NCBI GenBank assembly: GCA_964432885.1
Contig: CAYSPG010000007.1
Span: 62,001-126,000 of the forward strand
Source: CAYSPG01 sp964432885
Lineage (GTDB): Bacteria > Bacteroidota > Bacteroidia > AKYH767-A > OLB10
DNA length: 64,000 nucleotides
Reading direction: 5' to 3'
A model generated the notes under the pieces. That model saw only the letters and a list, made by a program, of their open reading frames with translations. It did no database searches and was not told the origin of the DNA. The position numbers were made by a program, and so were the translations under genes. Shown piece by piece: positions 1 through 7,284 of this stretch. How positions within the stretch are numbered: position 1 is the first letter of the stretch; each line of letters starts with the position of its first letter.

Positions 1-164
1 TTACTTTAAACGATGAACAAATATTCAGACACAAACTTTATAATGTTGAGTTAGAAACCGGAGAAGTAATTTCCACCTTTGTTTATTCATTAAACGACTG
101 GAATAATAAAATGCACGTTACGCCTTTGCATAAAAATGTAACTCAACACGGCATTTATTTATGA
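1..164 (+). CDS. MntA-like nucleotidyltransferase, C-terminal end only
   Basis: The frame is open from base 3 to a TGA at 162-164 and lacks its 5' end, which lies before the window. The 53 visible residues read like the C-terminus of the minimal nucleotidyltransferase family, ending with LHKNVTQHGIYL after a DWNNK segment; this tail is typical of nucleotidyltransferase-domain proteins paired with HEPN partners. Its stop overlaps the ATG of the HEPN gene (ATGA), as in translationally coupled MNT/HEPN pairs. In characterised pairs the MNT partner AMPylates and neutralises the HEPN RNase. The catalytic GSxxxG motif would lie upstream and cannot be checked here, so the assignment rests on the tail and the neighbour. 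Confidence 0.6.
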   Translation, partial: TLNDEQIFRHKLYNVELETGEVISTFVYSLNDWNNKMHVTPLHKNVTQHGIYL

Positions 165-544
165 GCGGAAGCACTACGGATTATATTCAATATCGCCTTT
201 CAAAATCGCAGGAGGCGCTTGATGATGCACGCATGCTTGCTACAAATCAACGATGGAATGCTTGTGTAAACCGGCTTTATTATTCTTGTTACTATTCGGT
301 ATCTGCATTGTTACTGCAAAATAATTTTCATGCACAAACACACTCTGGAGTTAAGGCCCTTTTTAATTTACACTTTATTAAGCCAGGAAAAATTTCCATA
401 GAGCATGGCAAATTATATTCTGACCTAATGGACTGGAGACAAAAAGGCGACTATGGTGATATGTTTGATTTTTCGAAAGAAACAGTTGAACCTTTGCTGG
501 TGCCGGTTGCAAATTTTATTGCAGAGATAAAAACACTCTTATAA
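161..544 (+). CDS. HEPN domain protein (putative toxin of MNT/HEPN module)
   Basis: A 127-residue, all-helical protein with the HEPN signature region WNACVNRLYYSCYYSVSALL (about residues 32-51), where the Asn-Arg-x-Tyr-Tyr pattern is typical of PF05168-type HEPN domains. No membrane segment or signal peptide is present. The ATG overlaps the stop of the upstream nucleotidyltransferase by 4 bases, so the pair is co-translated. HEPN proteins of this arrangement are RNases or RNA-binding toxins; the canonical R-x4-6-H catalytic motif of HepT is not obvious here (after the Arg comes YYSCYY), so nuclease activity is uncertain. It could be a non-toxic accessory HEPN protein. Confidence 0.7.
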   Translation: MSGSTTDYIQYRLSKSQEALDDARMLATNQRWNACVNRLYYSCYYSVSALLLQNNFHAQTHSGVKALFNLHFIKPGKISIEHGKLYSDLMDWRQKGDYGDMFDFSKETVEPLLVPVANFIAEIKTLL

Positions 545-646
545 GGTACAATCTTACTTTACTAAATTAGTTTATGAAAGCGTATTTGATGGAGTTTTGG
601 GAGAAGGTTTAAAAGCCCCCCTAACCCAAGAGGAAACAATATTTTG

Positions 647-708
647 AACAAAGAGAGCATGAGGTAAAGAGGCTATTGGTTTTTCTCTTTATCTCATGCC
701 CTCTTTGT
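647..708. repeat. Long imperfect palindrome (25-bp arms)
   Basis: The arms 647-671 and 685-709 are reverse complements at 23 of 25 positions, around a 13-base loop. The stem contains ACAAAGAGGGCA, which also forms the core of the hairpin at 8127-8184, so the two belong to one dispersed family. It lies between the HEPN gene and the LRR surface protein and could terminate the first. The rest of 545-771 holds a degenerate piece of the GC-rich repeat (about 614-632) and no gene. Confidence 0.8.
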
Positions 709-771
709 TTATTTTTTTGTCCTTCTTTTTCTCCCCAAAAGCAAGTACATTTGCTCATACTCAACTTGCGT

Positions 772-3267
772 ATGAAAAAAATTTTTCTCTCACTTGTTTT
801 TATTTTTCTTTTATCGCTGCCGGTTTTAAAAGTAAATGCGCAGTGGGTTACAATACCTGATGCAAATTTTGTAAACTGGCTTAATGCGAATGGGTACGCA
901 GGTTGTATGAATGGGAATTTGATGGATACTACTTGTAATTCTATCGTGACTGCTATCACAATAGGTTGCAACAACTCTAATATTGCTAACTTAGACGGAG
1001 TGCAATATTTTGATAACCTTCAAAGCCTATACTGCCAATTTAATCAACTTTCATCGCTACCATCGTTACCGCAATCATTAAACACCTTATATTGCCATAA
1101 TAATTCAATAACAATTTTGCCTTCATTGCCTAATAATCTTACCTCGTTATCTTGTTCAACAAACCAGCTTTTATTTCTACCAGCACTTCCGAACTCATTA
1201 ATTACATTATCATGCGGAGAAAACCCATTAGGCAATTTGCCCACCTTACCTAACAGTTTATCTTATTTATACTGTGGTAGCAACCAGTTATCTCTTTTGC
1301 CTGTATTACCAAGTACATTAACAGGACTTAGTTGCGAGGGCAATTATTTAACCTACCTTCCTACTCTGCCCACCTCACTAACTAGTTTGTTGTGCGGTTG
1401 GAATTTACTAATATCATTACCAGTTTTACAAAGCAATTTAAACGAATTATGGTGCCAGCATAATCAACTTACTTCTCTGCCAGCATTACCACAGTCGTTA
1501 AATTCCTTGTTGTGTTATGCTAATCAACTTAGTAATTTACCAACATTACCTAACGCATTAACATCATTAGATTGTAGTGAGAATCCAATAGTAACACTAC
1601 CTATTTTGCCTTCAACGATTTATAATCTGGACTGCAATACATGTTTGTTGACGTCATTACCCGATCTCCCACACCAATTTAATTCATTAATGGTTTTTAA
1701 TAACCCTAATCTGTATTGTCTACCTAAATTAGGAATAATACAGACTTTAGATTTTTCAAATACTGGAATTCAATGTTTACCTAATTACGGAAGCATAAAT
1801 AATAGCACCCCGCTACTTTCTAGCTTGCCCTTATGCGATTTATTTAACACAAACAATTGCACAGCATACTGGAACATAAGTGGAAAAGTATTTTCAGACT
1901 CCAATACAAATTGTGTAAATGATTTTAACGAACTGCAATTAGCAAATATTAAATTGAAATTAGACAGTGCCGGTTCTCTCTTGCAACAAACCTACACAGG
2001 TGGTGAAGGCTTTTATTCTTTTGATACCGATACAGGAACTTACACTTACACTGTTGATACAACAAATCTTCCTGTGCTTGTAACATGCCCGCCATCAGGT
2101 TATCAAACATCCATTCTTACATCAATTGATTCTATGGATTATGATATGGATTTTGGCATGCAGTGCAAACCAGGTTTTGATGTGGGGGTATTTTCAGCAC
2201 TAAGAGATTCAGGAATATTTTTTCCGGCAAATTTTGCAAGAGTTCATTTTAGTGCCGGTGACATTACAAACTTTTATGGTTTGCAATGTGCAAGCGGCAT
2301 TAGTGGTAATGTAAAAATTATTTTAGACAGTAATGTTACTTTTATTTCTTCAAGCAACGGTGCGCAAGTACCCATTGTAAATGGAGATACATTAATTTAT
2401 TCTATTGCAGATTATGGAACAATAAATGCCAACACAAATTTTTCCATCATTGTGCAAACCGACTCATCAGCACAAGTAGGTGATGTAATTTGTTTTGATG
2501 TTGAAGTTACACCCACAACCGGTGACAACAATATTTCAAACAACACCTTACAACATTGTTTTACTGTTACAAACAGTTATGACCCTAATACAAAAGAAGT
2601 TTTTCCTGCTGGAAATATTGATACTACGCAACAATGGTTAACCTACACTGTGCATTTTCAAAACACAGGCACAGCACCTGCACAACATATTTATATTCTT
2701 GATACACTAAGTACATCTGTTGACGAAAGCACTTTTACTCTTTTAGCTTACAGCCATCAGCCGCTCACACAAGTAATAAATAACATTGTCCGTTTTAATT
2801 TTCCAAACATCAATCTTCCCGACAGCACCAACGATGAACCTCACAGCCACGGTTACGTGCAATATAAAATCAAGCTAAAAAATAGCTTACCACTTGGTAC
2901 CGTAATTAAAAACACTGCTCATATTGTTTTTGATTTTAATACTCCAGTTACAACAAACACTACTCAAAACGTAATTGTAAATCCCACTTCTATAACCAAC
3001 ATCAAACCTCAAACACCAAACATCAAACTCTTCCCCAACCCCGTTACAAATAACATTTTAAAAATAAGTTTTCAATCACCGTTTAATTCTTCTTTGCTGT
3101 TGGTACTTTATGATATAACAGGCAGAAAAGTTTTTTCAGAAAAAATAAACTCTTCTCCGCTTACACAAACTGTTTCTATTCCTAAACTTGCCAACGGAAT
3201 TTATACATGCGAGTTTGCAACAGCCGGTTTTAAAGAAAGCAAAAAGTTAGTAGTGATGAGTAGATAA
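772..3267 (+). CDS. T9SS-secreted leucine-rich-repeat surface protein
   Basis: Starting at ATG 772 gives an 831-residue protein with a clean signal peptide (MKKIFLSLVFIFLLSLPVLKVNA). An open frame continues upstream to 676 but would hide the signal, so 772 is preferred. Domain order: a short N-terminal cap, twelve 20-residue leucine-rich repeats of pattern LxxLxCxxNxLxxLPxLPxx (about residues 83-322), a Cna/SdrD-B-like beta domain (ISGKVFSDSNTNC, about 375-465), a domain of the DUF7619 type (DPNTKEVFP to FDFNTPV, about 605-735), and a T9SS type A sorting domain (LFPNPVTNN, LYDITGRKV, LANGIYTC). It is expected to be exported through the outer membrane and fixed on the surface. The same DUF7619 plus sorting-domain tail is found in the protein at 26739. 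Ligand unknown; adhesion or binding is inferred from the LRRs. Confidence 0.88.
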   Translation: MKKIFLSLVFIFLLSLPVLKVNAQWVTIPDANFVNWLNANGYAGCMNGNLMDTTCNSIVTAITIGCNNSNIANLDGVQYFDNLQSLYCQFNQLSSLPSLPQSLNTLYCHNNSITILPSLPNNLTSLSCSTNQLLFLPALPNSLITLSCGENPLGNLPTLPNSLSYLYCGSNQLSLLPVLPSTLTGLSCEGNYLTYLPTLPTSLTSLLCGWNLLISLPVLQSNLNELWCQHNQLTSLPALPQSLNSLLCYANQLSNLPTLPNALTSLDCSENPIVTLPILPSTIYNLDCNTCLLTSLPDLPHQFNSLMVFNNPNLYCLPKLGIIQTLDFSNTGIQCLPNYGSINNSTPLLSSLPLCDLFNTNNCTAYWNISGKVFSDSNTNCVNDFNELQLANIKLKLDSAGSLLQQTYTGGEGFYSFDTDTGTYTYTVDTTNLPVLVTCPPSGYQTSILTSIDSMDYDMDFGMQCKPGFDVGVFSALRDSGIFFPANFARVHFSAGDITNFYGLQCASGISGNVKIILDSNVTFISSSNGAQVPIVNGDTLIYSIADYGTINANTNFSIIVQTDSSAQVGDVICFDVEVTPTTGDNNISNNTLQHCFTVTNSYDPNTKEVFPAGNIDTTQQWLTYTVHFQNTGTAPAQHIYILDTLSTSVDESTFTLLAYSHQPLTQVINNIVRFNFPNINLPDSTNDEPHSHGYVQYKIKLKNSLPLGTVIKNTAHIVFDFNTPVTTNTTQNVIVNPTSITNIKPQTPNIKLFPNPVTNNILKISFQSPFNSSLLLVLYDITGRKVFSEKINSSPLTQTVSIPKLANGIYTCEFATAGFKESKKLVVMSR
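1018..1737 (+). repeat. Twelve tandem 60-bp LRR-coding repeats
   Basis: Coding repeats of exactly 60 bp run from 1018 without indels, each encoding one 20-residue LRR unit with a conserved Cys (TTATxxTGC) and a CTxCCxxxxTTxCC block coding LPxLP. The constant length favours expansion by unequal crossing-over; codon and residue divergence between units shows the expansion is not recent. The last unit is degenerate. Confidence 0.85.
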
Positions 3268-3310
3268 AAGAACACTAAAATAAATTTTACCTTTACAAAA
3301 AAATAATCAA

Positions 3311-3553
3311 ATGAATCTTCAGGCAGAAAAAAACTGGATAAAATCAGAACTGGATAAAATAAATGATGAGTCATTAATTCAGACTTTTAAAAACCTGCTG
3401 GACTTTGCACGCAAAAAAAATTACAAGGTAAAGTACGAGCCTATGAGCCTTGAAGAATTTTATGAGCGCATTGAACAATCAGAAAATGATATTAAAAAAG
3501 GAAAAGTAAAATCACACAAAGAAGTTCAAAGCATTATTAAGTCGTGGAAATAA
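3311..3553 (+). CDS. Putative antitoxin of RelE/ParE-type module
   Basis: An 80-residue, highly charged protein with predicted helices and the tail SLEEFYERIEQSENDIKKGKVKSHKEV, a pattern usual in small Bacteroidota antitoxins paired with RelE/ParE toxins: a helical N-terminal part followed by an extended segment that would wrap the toxin. No recognised DNA-binding motif is certain. It overlaps the toxin start by 10 bases, the usual antitoxin-first order. The call depends largely on this partner. Confidence 0.72.
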   Translation: MNLQAEKNWIKSELDKINDESLIQTFKNLLDFARKKNYKVKYEPMSLEEFYERIEQSENDIKKGKVKSHKEVQSIIKSWK

Positions 3554-3849
3554 TTTGGACTGACAAAGCTGTTTTTGATTTAAAACAGATTTATGATTTT
3601 CTTTCTTCTAAATCTGTATCCGCTGCGCAAAGAGAAATTCAAAAGATTTATTTAAAAGCAAGTTTACTTGAAGATGGGTTTAGCAAAATTGGACAGGCAG
3701 AACCATTGCTCTTACATTTGAAAAAGGAATACCGTTACCTGATTTCTGGTAATCATAAGATTATTTACAGCATTACCTCAACAGCCATTTTTATTCATTC
3801 TGTTTTTGACACAAGGCAAAATCCTAAAAAATTAAAGGTAAAAAGATAG
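3544..3849 (+). CDS. RelE/ParE-family toxin
   Basis: A 101-residue protein starting at GTG 3544 inside the antitoxin gene. It has the family layout: an N-terminal strand (MEIIWTDKAVFDLKQIYDFL) and helical hairpin, followed by strands with KEYRYLISGNHKIIYSI and IFIHSVFDTRQNPKKL. The YRYLISGNHKIIY segment and final Arg-rich tail match the ParE/RelE superfamily, whose members cleave mRNA at the ribosome or poison gyrase; which of these applies cannot be read from sequence. Its stop overlaps by one base with the possible GTG of the next gene. Confidence 0.8.
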   Translation: MEIIWTDKAVFDLKQIYDFLSSKSVSAAQREIQKIYLKASLLEDGFSKIGQAEPLLLHLKKEYRYLISGNHKIIYSITSTAIFIHSVFDTRQNPKKLKVKR

Positions 3850-4238
3850 TGTATTTACTATTTAATTACTCAAAACTTTCTCCATTGTTAAAAGTATATT
3901 TCAAAGCCAACTGCGCCACATGCCAATCGGCATTGCAACTGATGCGCAAAAACACAAAAGAAAAATTTGTGAAAACAGAATATCTTGTTGATGTGCCAAC
4001 TGAAGATGAGATAAAAGAAATTTTAAAAATGCTTGGCATAAAAGCCGAAGACTTGGTGCGCAAAAAAGAATCGCTTTATAAAGAAAAGTACGAAGGCAAA
4101 AAAATATCAGAAAAGCAGTGGATAAAAATTTTGCATCAAAATCCTATTCTTATAGAAAGACCCATTGTGGTTTTAAATGACAAAGCAATTATTGGCAGAC
4201 CTATTGAAAAGATAGTGGAGTTTATTAAAAAGACATAG
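3849..4238 (+). CDS. ArsC/Spx-family thioredoxin-fold protein (arsenate reductase-like)
   Basis: Up to 129 residues. It holds KVYFKANCATCQSALQLM near the start, with Cys-Ala-Thr-Cys at the thioredoxin-fold active site, and ILIERPIVVLNDKAIIGRP near the end, where the Arg of the ERPIV motif is the oxyanion-binding residue of ArsC proteins. Both support the arsenate reductase/Spx family. GTG 3849 gives an N-terminal extension unusual for the family; TTG 3885 would start at LKVYFK and fit family length (about 117 residues) better. No ars genes are nearby, so an arsenate substrate is not established; these proteins in Bacteroidota are often solitary. Its stop codon TAG is the edge of the palindrome that follows. 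Confidence 0.75.
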   Translation: MYLLFNYSKLSPLLKVYFKANCATCQSALQLMRKNTKEKFVKTEYLVDVPTEDEIKEILKMLGIKAEDLVRKKESLYKEKYEGKKISEKQWIKILHQNPILIERPIVVLNDKAIIGRPIEKIVEFIKKT

Positions 4239-4312
4239 CCACAGATTCGCAGATTAAAAGTCCTCCCCTTCGGGGAGGATTTAGGCGGGGCCTATCTGTG
4301 AATCTGTGGCTA
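4236..4312. repeat. Nested palindrome: outer arms plus GC-rich repeat
   Basis: The outer arms TAGCCACAGATTCGCAGAT (4236-4254) and its near-complement (4294-4312) match at 18 of 19 positions. Between them sits a copy of the GC-rich element, including the hairpin TCCTCCCCTTCGGGGAGGA (4261-4279). The first three bases of each arm, read on opposite strands, are the TAG stops of the ArsC-like gene and of nth, so one palindrome ends both converging genes. It probably also works as a bidirectional terminator. Confidence 0.88.
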
Positions 4313-4939
4313 CTTCTTCAAATCCTTGTAATACCCGCAAACACTTTTCATTACACACAAATCGCATTTAGGATTCGTTGGGCGGCAAATTTCTCTACCC
4401 AAAAATGAAATGCACATTCCTACATCCCAATCTTTTTGCGGAACGGCTTCCATAATTTGTTTTTCAATTTTTTTGGGGTCCGCGCCTGTTGCAATTCCAA
4501 TACGAGGTGCCACACGCACTACGTGCAAATCAACAATCACTCCTTCGGGTTTTGCTTTTGCTTCGCGTCTTATTACGTTGGCCGATTTTCTTCCAATACC
4601 TGGCAAGGCAGTAAGTTCATCCATTGTTAAAGGAATATTTTTATCCTGTTTTATTTCCTGCGCAAGTTTTATAAGCCAGTTGGTTTTATTACCAAAGTTG
4701 CGAATCTTGCTTACATACGGAAACAAAGATTCAGGCGTTGCTCTCGCAAGCGAAGGCATATCAGGAAACGCTTCAAATAATTTTGGCGCAAGGGAATTAA
4801 TGTTTCGGTCACTGTCTTGCGCAGATAAAATAACCATCACCAAAAGCTGGTAAACACTTTTGTATTCCAGCGGATGCTGTTTGTTTTTGTATTGTTTTAA
4901 TAAGGGTTGTATTGCTTTTGCCCAATCGGTTTTTGCCAT
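4310..4939 (-). CDS. nth: Endonuclease III (DNA glycosylase/AP lyase)
   Basis: A 209-residue protein of normal length for the family. It removes oxidised pyrimidines and nicks abasic sites in base excision repair. The helix-hairpin-helix is LPGIGRKSANVI with the catalytic Lys at residue 118; the catalytic Asp is in VDLHVVRV (residue 137), although the family usually has VDTHVxR, so the Leu is a small departure. The C-terminal 4Fe-4S ligands C-x6-C-x2-C-x5-C are present (CRPTNPKCDLCVMKSVC). It converges on the ArsC-like gene; upstream lies the palindromic repeat at 4963-5072. Confidence 0.95.
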   Translation of the reverse strand: MAKTDWAKAIQPLLKQYKNKQHPLEYKSVYQLLVMVILSAQDSDRNINSLAPKLFEAFPDMPSLARATPESLFPYVSKIRNFGNKTNWLIKLAQEIKQDKNIPLTMDELTALPGIGRKSANVIRREAKAKPEGVIVDLHVVRVAPRIGIATGADPKKIEKQIMEAVPQKDWDVGMCISFLGREICRPTNPKCDLCVMKSVCGYYKDLKK

Positions 4940-4962
4940 GTACTAATTTTTCTTTGCGAATA

Positions 4963-5072
4963 TAGCCACTAATTGCACTAATTTGCACCAATTAACTTCG
5001 TGAAAATTAGTGTAATTAGTGGCTTAGTAAGGCAACAAAGTCATTCGTGAAAATTAGTGCAATTAGTGGCTA
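4963..5072. repeat. Intergenic repeat cluster (AATTAGTG family)
   Basis: The unit GCCACTAATTGCACTAATTT (4965-4984) is inverted relative to two direct copies of GTGAAAATTAGTGxAATTAGTGGCT (about 5000-5023 and 5047-5071), giving alternative hairpins between nth and fumC. No coding potential is apparent. This looks like a dispersed REP-type element rather than a regulatory site, although any promoter for fumC must lie within or just after it. Confidence 0.75.
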
Positions 5073-5135
5073 AATCTGTGCCCTATACTTTCCTAAATTC
5101 GCCCTAAATTTTAATTCACTTTATTTTTTTTAAAA

Positions 5136-6530
5136 ATGGAATTCCGTAAAGAAAAAGACACCATGGGAATTGTAAATGTTCCCGCAAACGTTTACTGGGG
5201 CGCGCAAACACAACGCTCAATCGAAAATTTTAAAATAGCGCAGGACATAAATAAAATGCCCAAAGAAATTATTCGCGCATTTGCTTATTTAAAAAAAGCT
5301 GCTGCACTTACCAATTTTGATGCAGGAGTTTTATCAAAAGAAACGTGCGATTTAATTTCAAAAGTATGTGACGAAATTTTAGAAGGAAAATTAGATGACC
5401 AGTTTCCGCTCGTAGTTTGGCAAACAGGAAGCGGCACACAAAGCAACATGAATCTTAACGAAGTGATTGCTTACCGTGCTCACGTTATTAGCGGAGGTAA
5501 ATTAACAGACGAGAAAAAAATTATTAATCCCAATGATGATGTAAACAAATCACAATCATCAAACGATACGTTTCCCACTGCCATGCACATTGCAGCTTAT
5601 AAAATTTTGGTTGAGGTTACCATTCCCGGATTAAAAAAATTGCGCGACACACTTACTGCAAAATCAAAGCAATACATGAGTGTGGTAAAAATAGGCCGCA
5701 CACATTTGATGGATGCAACACCGCTTACACTTGGACAAGAATTGAGCGGTTATGTTTCGCAACTGAGTCATGGAATAAAAGCAATTGAAAATACGCTGGC
5801 ACATTTAAGCGAACTTGCTTTGGGCGGCACTGCCGTGGGAACCGGAATTAATACACCAAAAAATTATTCTGAAAATGTTGCAAAACACATTGCTGCATTA
5901 ACCAAACTTCCATTCATTACTGCCGAAAATAAATTTGAAGCACTGGCTGCGCACGATGCTATTGTTGAATCGCATGGTGCATTAAAAACGGTTGCATGTT
6001 CGCTCATGAAAATTGCAAACGACATTCGCATGTTGGCATCAGGCCCGCGTTGTGGCTTTGGAGAAATTTTTATTCCTGACAACGAACCCGGCTCATCCAT
6101 TATGCCCGGCAAGGTAAATCCCACGCAATGCGAAGCCATGACAATGGTAGCAGCACAAGTGATAGGAAATGATGTGGCAATAAATGTTGGTGGTGCAACA
6201 GGGCATTTTGAATTAAATGTTTTTAAACCCATGATGATTTATAATTTTTTACACAGCGCACGTTTGATTGGTGAAGTGTGTGTTTCGTTTAATGATAAAT
6301 GTGCAATAGGAATTGAACCGCTTCCCGAAAACATTAAAAAGAATTTAGATAATTCGTTGATGCTTGTTACTGCGCTCAACACAAAAATTGGTTATTACAA
6401 AGCAGCGGAGATTGCACAGACTGCGCACAAGCAAGGAAAGACTTTAAAACAAACGGCTATTGATTTGGGTTATGTAACATCCGAACAGTTTGACGAGTGG
6501 GTAAAGCCTGAGAATATGGTGGGGCTTTGA
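5136..6530 (+). CDS. fumC: Fumarate hydratase class II
   Basis: A 464-residue cytosolic enzyme catalysing fumarate plus water to L-malate in the TCA cycle. Family motifs are clear: GSGTQSNMNLNEVI, SSNDTFPTAMHIA, GRTHLMDATPLTLGQE, and the signature loop GSSIMPGKVNPTQCEA, which carries the catalytic Ser region of the fumarase/aspartase superfamily. TQCEA after KVNP favours fumarase over aspartase or argininosuccinate lyase. Length matches FumC. It stands alone, flanked on both sides by palindromic repeats; the downstream repeat begins two bases after its stop. Confidence 0.96.
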   Translation: MEFRKEKDTMGIVNVPANVYWGAQTQRSIENFKIAQDINKMPKEIIRAFAYLKKAAALTNFDAGVLSKETCDLISKVCDEILEGKLDDQFPLVVWQTGSGTQSNMNLNEVIAYRAHVISGGKLTDEKKIINPNDDVNKSQSSNDTFPTAMHIAAYKILVEVTIPGLKKLRDTLTAKSKQYMSVVKIGRTHLMDATPLTLGQELSGYVSQLSHGIKAIENTLAHLSELALGGTAVGTGINTPKNYSENVAKHIAALTKLPFITAENKFEALAAHDAIVESHGALKTVACSLMKIANDIRMLASGPRCGFGEIFIPDNEPGSSIMPGKVNPTQCEAMTMVAAQVIGNDVAINVGGATGHFELNVFKPMMIYNFLHSARLIGEVCVSFNDKCAIGIEPLPENIKKNLDNSLMLVTALNTKIGYYKAAEIAQTAHKQGKTLKQTAIDLGYVTSEQFDEWVKPENMVGL

Positions 6531-6532
6531 AT

Positions 6533-6627
6533 GGAACGCAGATGACACGGATTTGGCGGATTAACACTGATTTTATCTGTTGTTTTTTATCCGCGAAAAC
6601 CCGTTTAGTCAGCGTCATCAGCGTTCT
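6533..6627. repeat. Palindromic intergenic repeat after fumC
   Basis: The arms GGAACGCAGATGACACGGAT and a right arm ending GTCAGCGTCATCAGCGTTC are imperfect reverse complements (GAACGC-GATGAC against GTCAT-AGCGTTC), with ATCCGCGAAAACC between. This sequence style recurs as dispersed repeats between genes in Bacteroidota. No gene is seen between fumC and 6777. Confidence 0.7.
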
Positions 6628-6675
6628 ATTTTTTTTATTGCTTTCTATACTATACTTTTAAAAAAAATATTTGTT

Positions 6676-6752
6676 ATGAAATAGCCATATACAATTTTGT
6701 TTACCTCCCGAAGTTTCGGGAGAGATGAATATGGCGTATTCCATCTGGCCAC
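6676..6752. repeat. Dispersed element, copy A (shared with 19095-19154)
   Basis: The segment ATGAAATAGCCATATACAA ... GATGAATATGGCGTATTCC ATCTGGC matches the element at 19095-19154 almost base for base, followed in both cases by an A-rich stretch and the ATG of a small gene about 25-30 bases later. Inverted GCCATAT/ATATGGC arms suggest a hairpin. Copy A differs by an inserted perfect hairpin, CTCCCGAAGTTTCGGGAG (6705-6722). Confidence 0.8.
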
Positions 6753-6776
6753 TAAAAAAAATAAAATTATATTCTG

Positions 6777-7211
6777 ATGAAAAATAAAATTCTATCGCTC
6801 TCATTTGTTCTTGTGTTTTTTCTTTCCATTAATTGTTTTGCACAATCAACATCCACTCAACAAGCTGATGTTTATACCAAAGCGGAAGTAATGCCTGAAT
6901 TTCCGGGAGGGGCAATGGCATTGTACGAATTTTTTAAAGCCAACTTACAATATCCTGAGCGCGCCCGCGAAAAGGGAACAGAAGGTGTAGTGGTAACTTC
7001 GTTTATTGTTGATGCAGAAGGAAATCTTAAAGACATTAACGTAATTAAAAACCTAGACCCCTTTATGGATGCCGAAGCAAAACGCGTGGTAAGCATAATG
7101 CCAAAATGGAAACCCGGAATGCAAGGCGGAAAAAATGTAGCTGTGCAATTAGTGCAGCCCGTGCGCTTTTCGCTCACTGTGCCTGATGATAAAAACAAAA
7201 AGAAAAAGTAG
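6777..7211 (+). CDS. Secreted TonB C-terminal-domain protein
   Basis: A 144-residue protein with a signal peptide (MKNKILSLSFVLVFFLSINCFAQS) and a TonB C-terminal domain (residues about 45-135): FPGGAMALYEFFKANLQYPERAREKGTEG, then VVTSFIVDAEGNLKDINVIK and the final AVQLVQPVRFSL strand. In full TonB proteins this domain contacts outer-membrane receptors, driven by ExbBD. Here the inner-membrane anchor and proline-rich linker are missing and a cleavable signal precedes the domain directly, so it is a periplasmic stand-alone TonB-like domain as often found in Bacteroidota, not a complete energy transducer. Its stop directly abuts a GC-rich repeat. Confidence 0.85.
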   Translation: MKNKILSLSFVLVFFLSINCFAQSTSTQQADVYTKAEVMPEFPGGAMALYEFFKANLQYPERAREKGTEGVVVTSFIVDAEGNLKDINVIKNLDPFMDAEAKRVVSIMPKWKPGMQGGKNVAVQLVQPVRFSLTVPDDKNKKKK

Positions 7212-7246
7212 GCCCCACCCAACCCTCCCCGAAGGGGAGGGCACAT
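7212..7246. repeat. GC-rich palindromic element, intergenic copy
   Basis: GCCCCACCCAACCCTCCCC followed by GAAGGGGAGGGCACA forms a hairpin (CCCTCCCC-GAA-GGGGAGGG). It starts at the base after the TAG of the TonB-like gene. It belongs to the same family as 4255-4292, 8207-8255 and the in-frame copies at 9772-9828, 11567-11604 and 13388-13413. Confidence 0.85.
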
Positions 7247-7284
7247 GTCCACTGGTTTTTTTCAAGAATATTTTGTGTTGAATT

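Noticed and set aside
676..771. Upstream extension of the LRR gene by 32 codons
   Set aside because: It runs through the right arm of the palindrome and would place residues before a good signal peptide; ATG 772 is the better start.
1018..1737. Regular 60-base repeats suggesting a CRISPR-like array
   Set aside because: The repeats are entirely within an open frame, encode LRR units, have no spacers, and no cas gene is present.
5864..6232. 122-codon minus-strand frame within fumC
   Set aside because: It is a shadow of the conserved fumarase core on the other strand.
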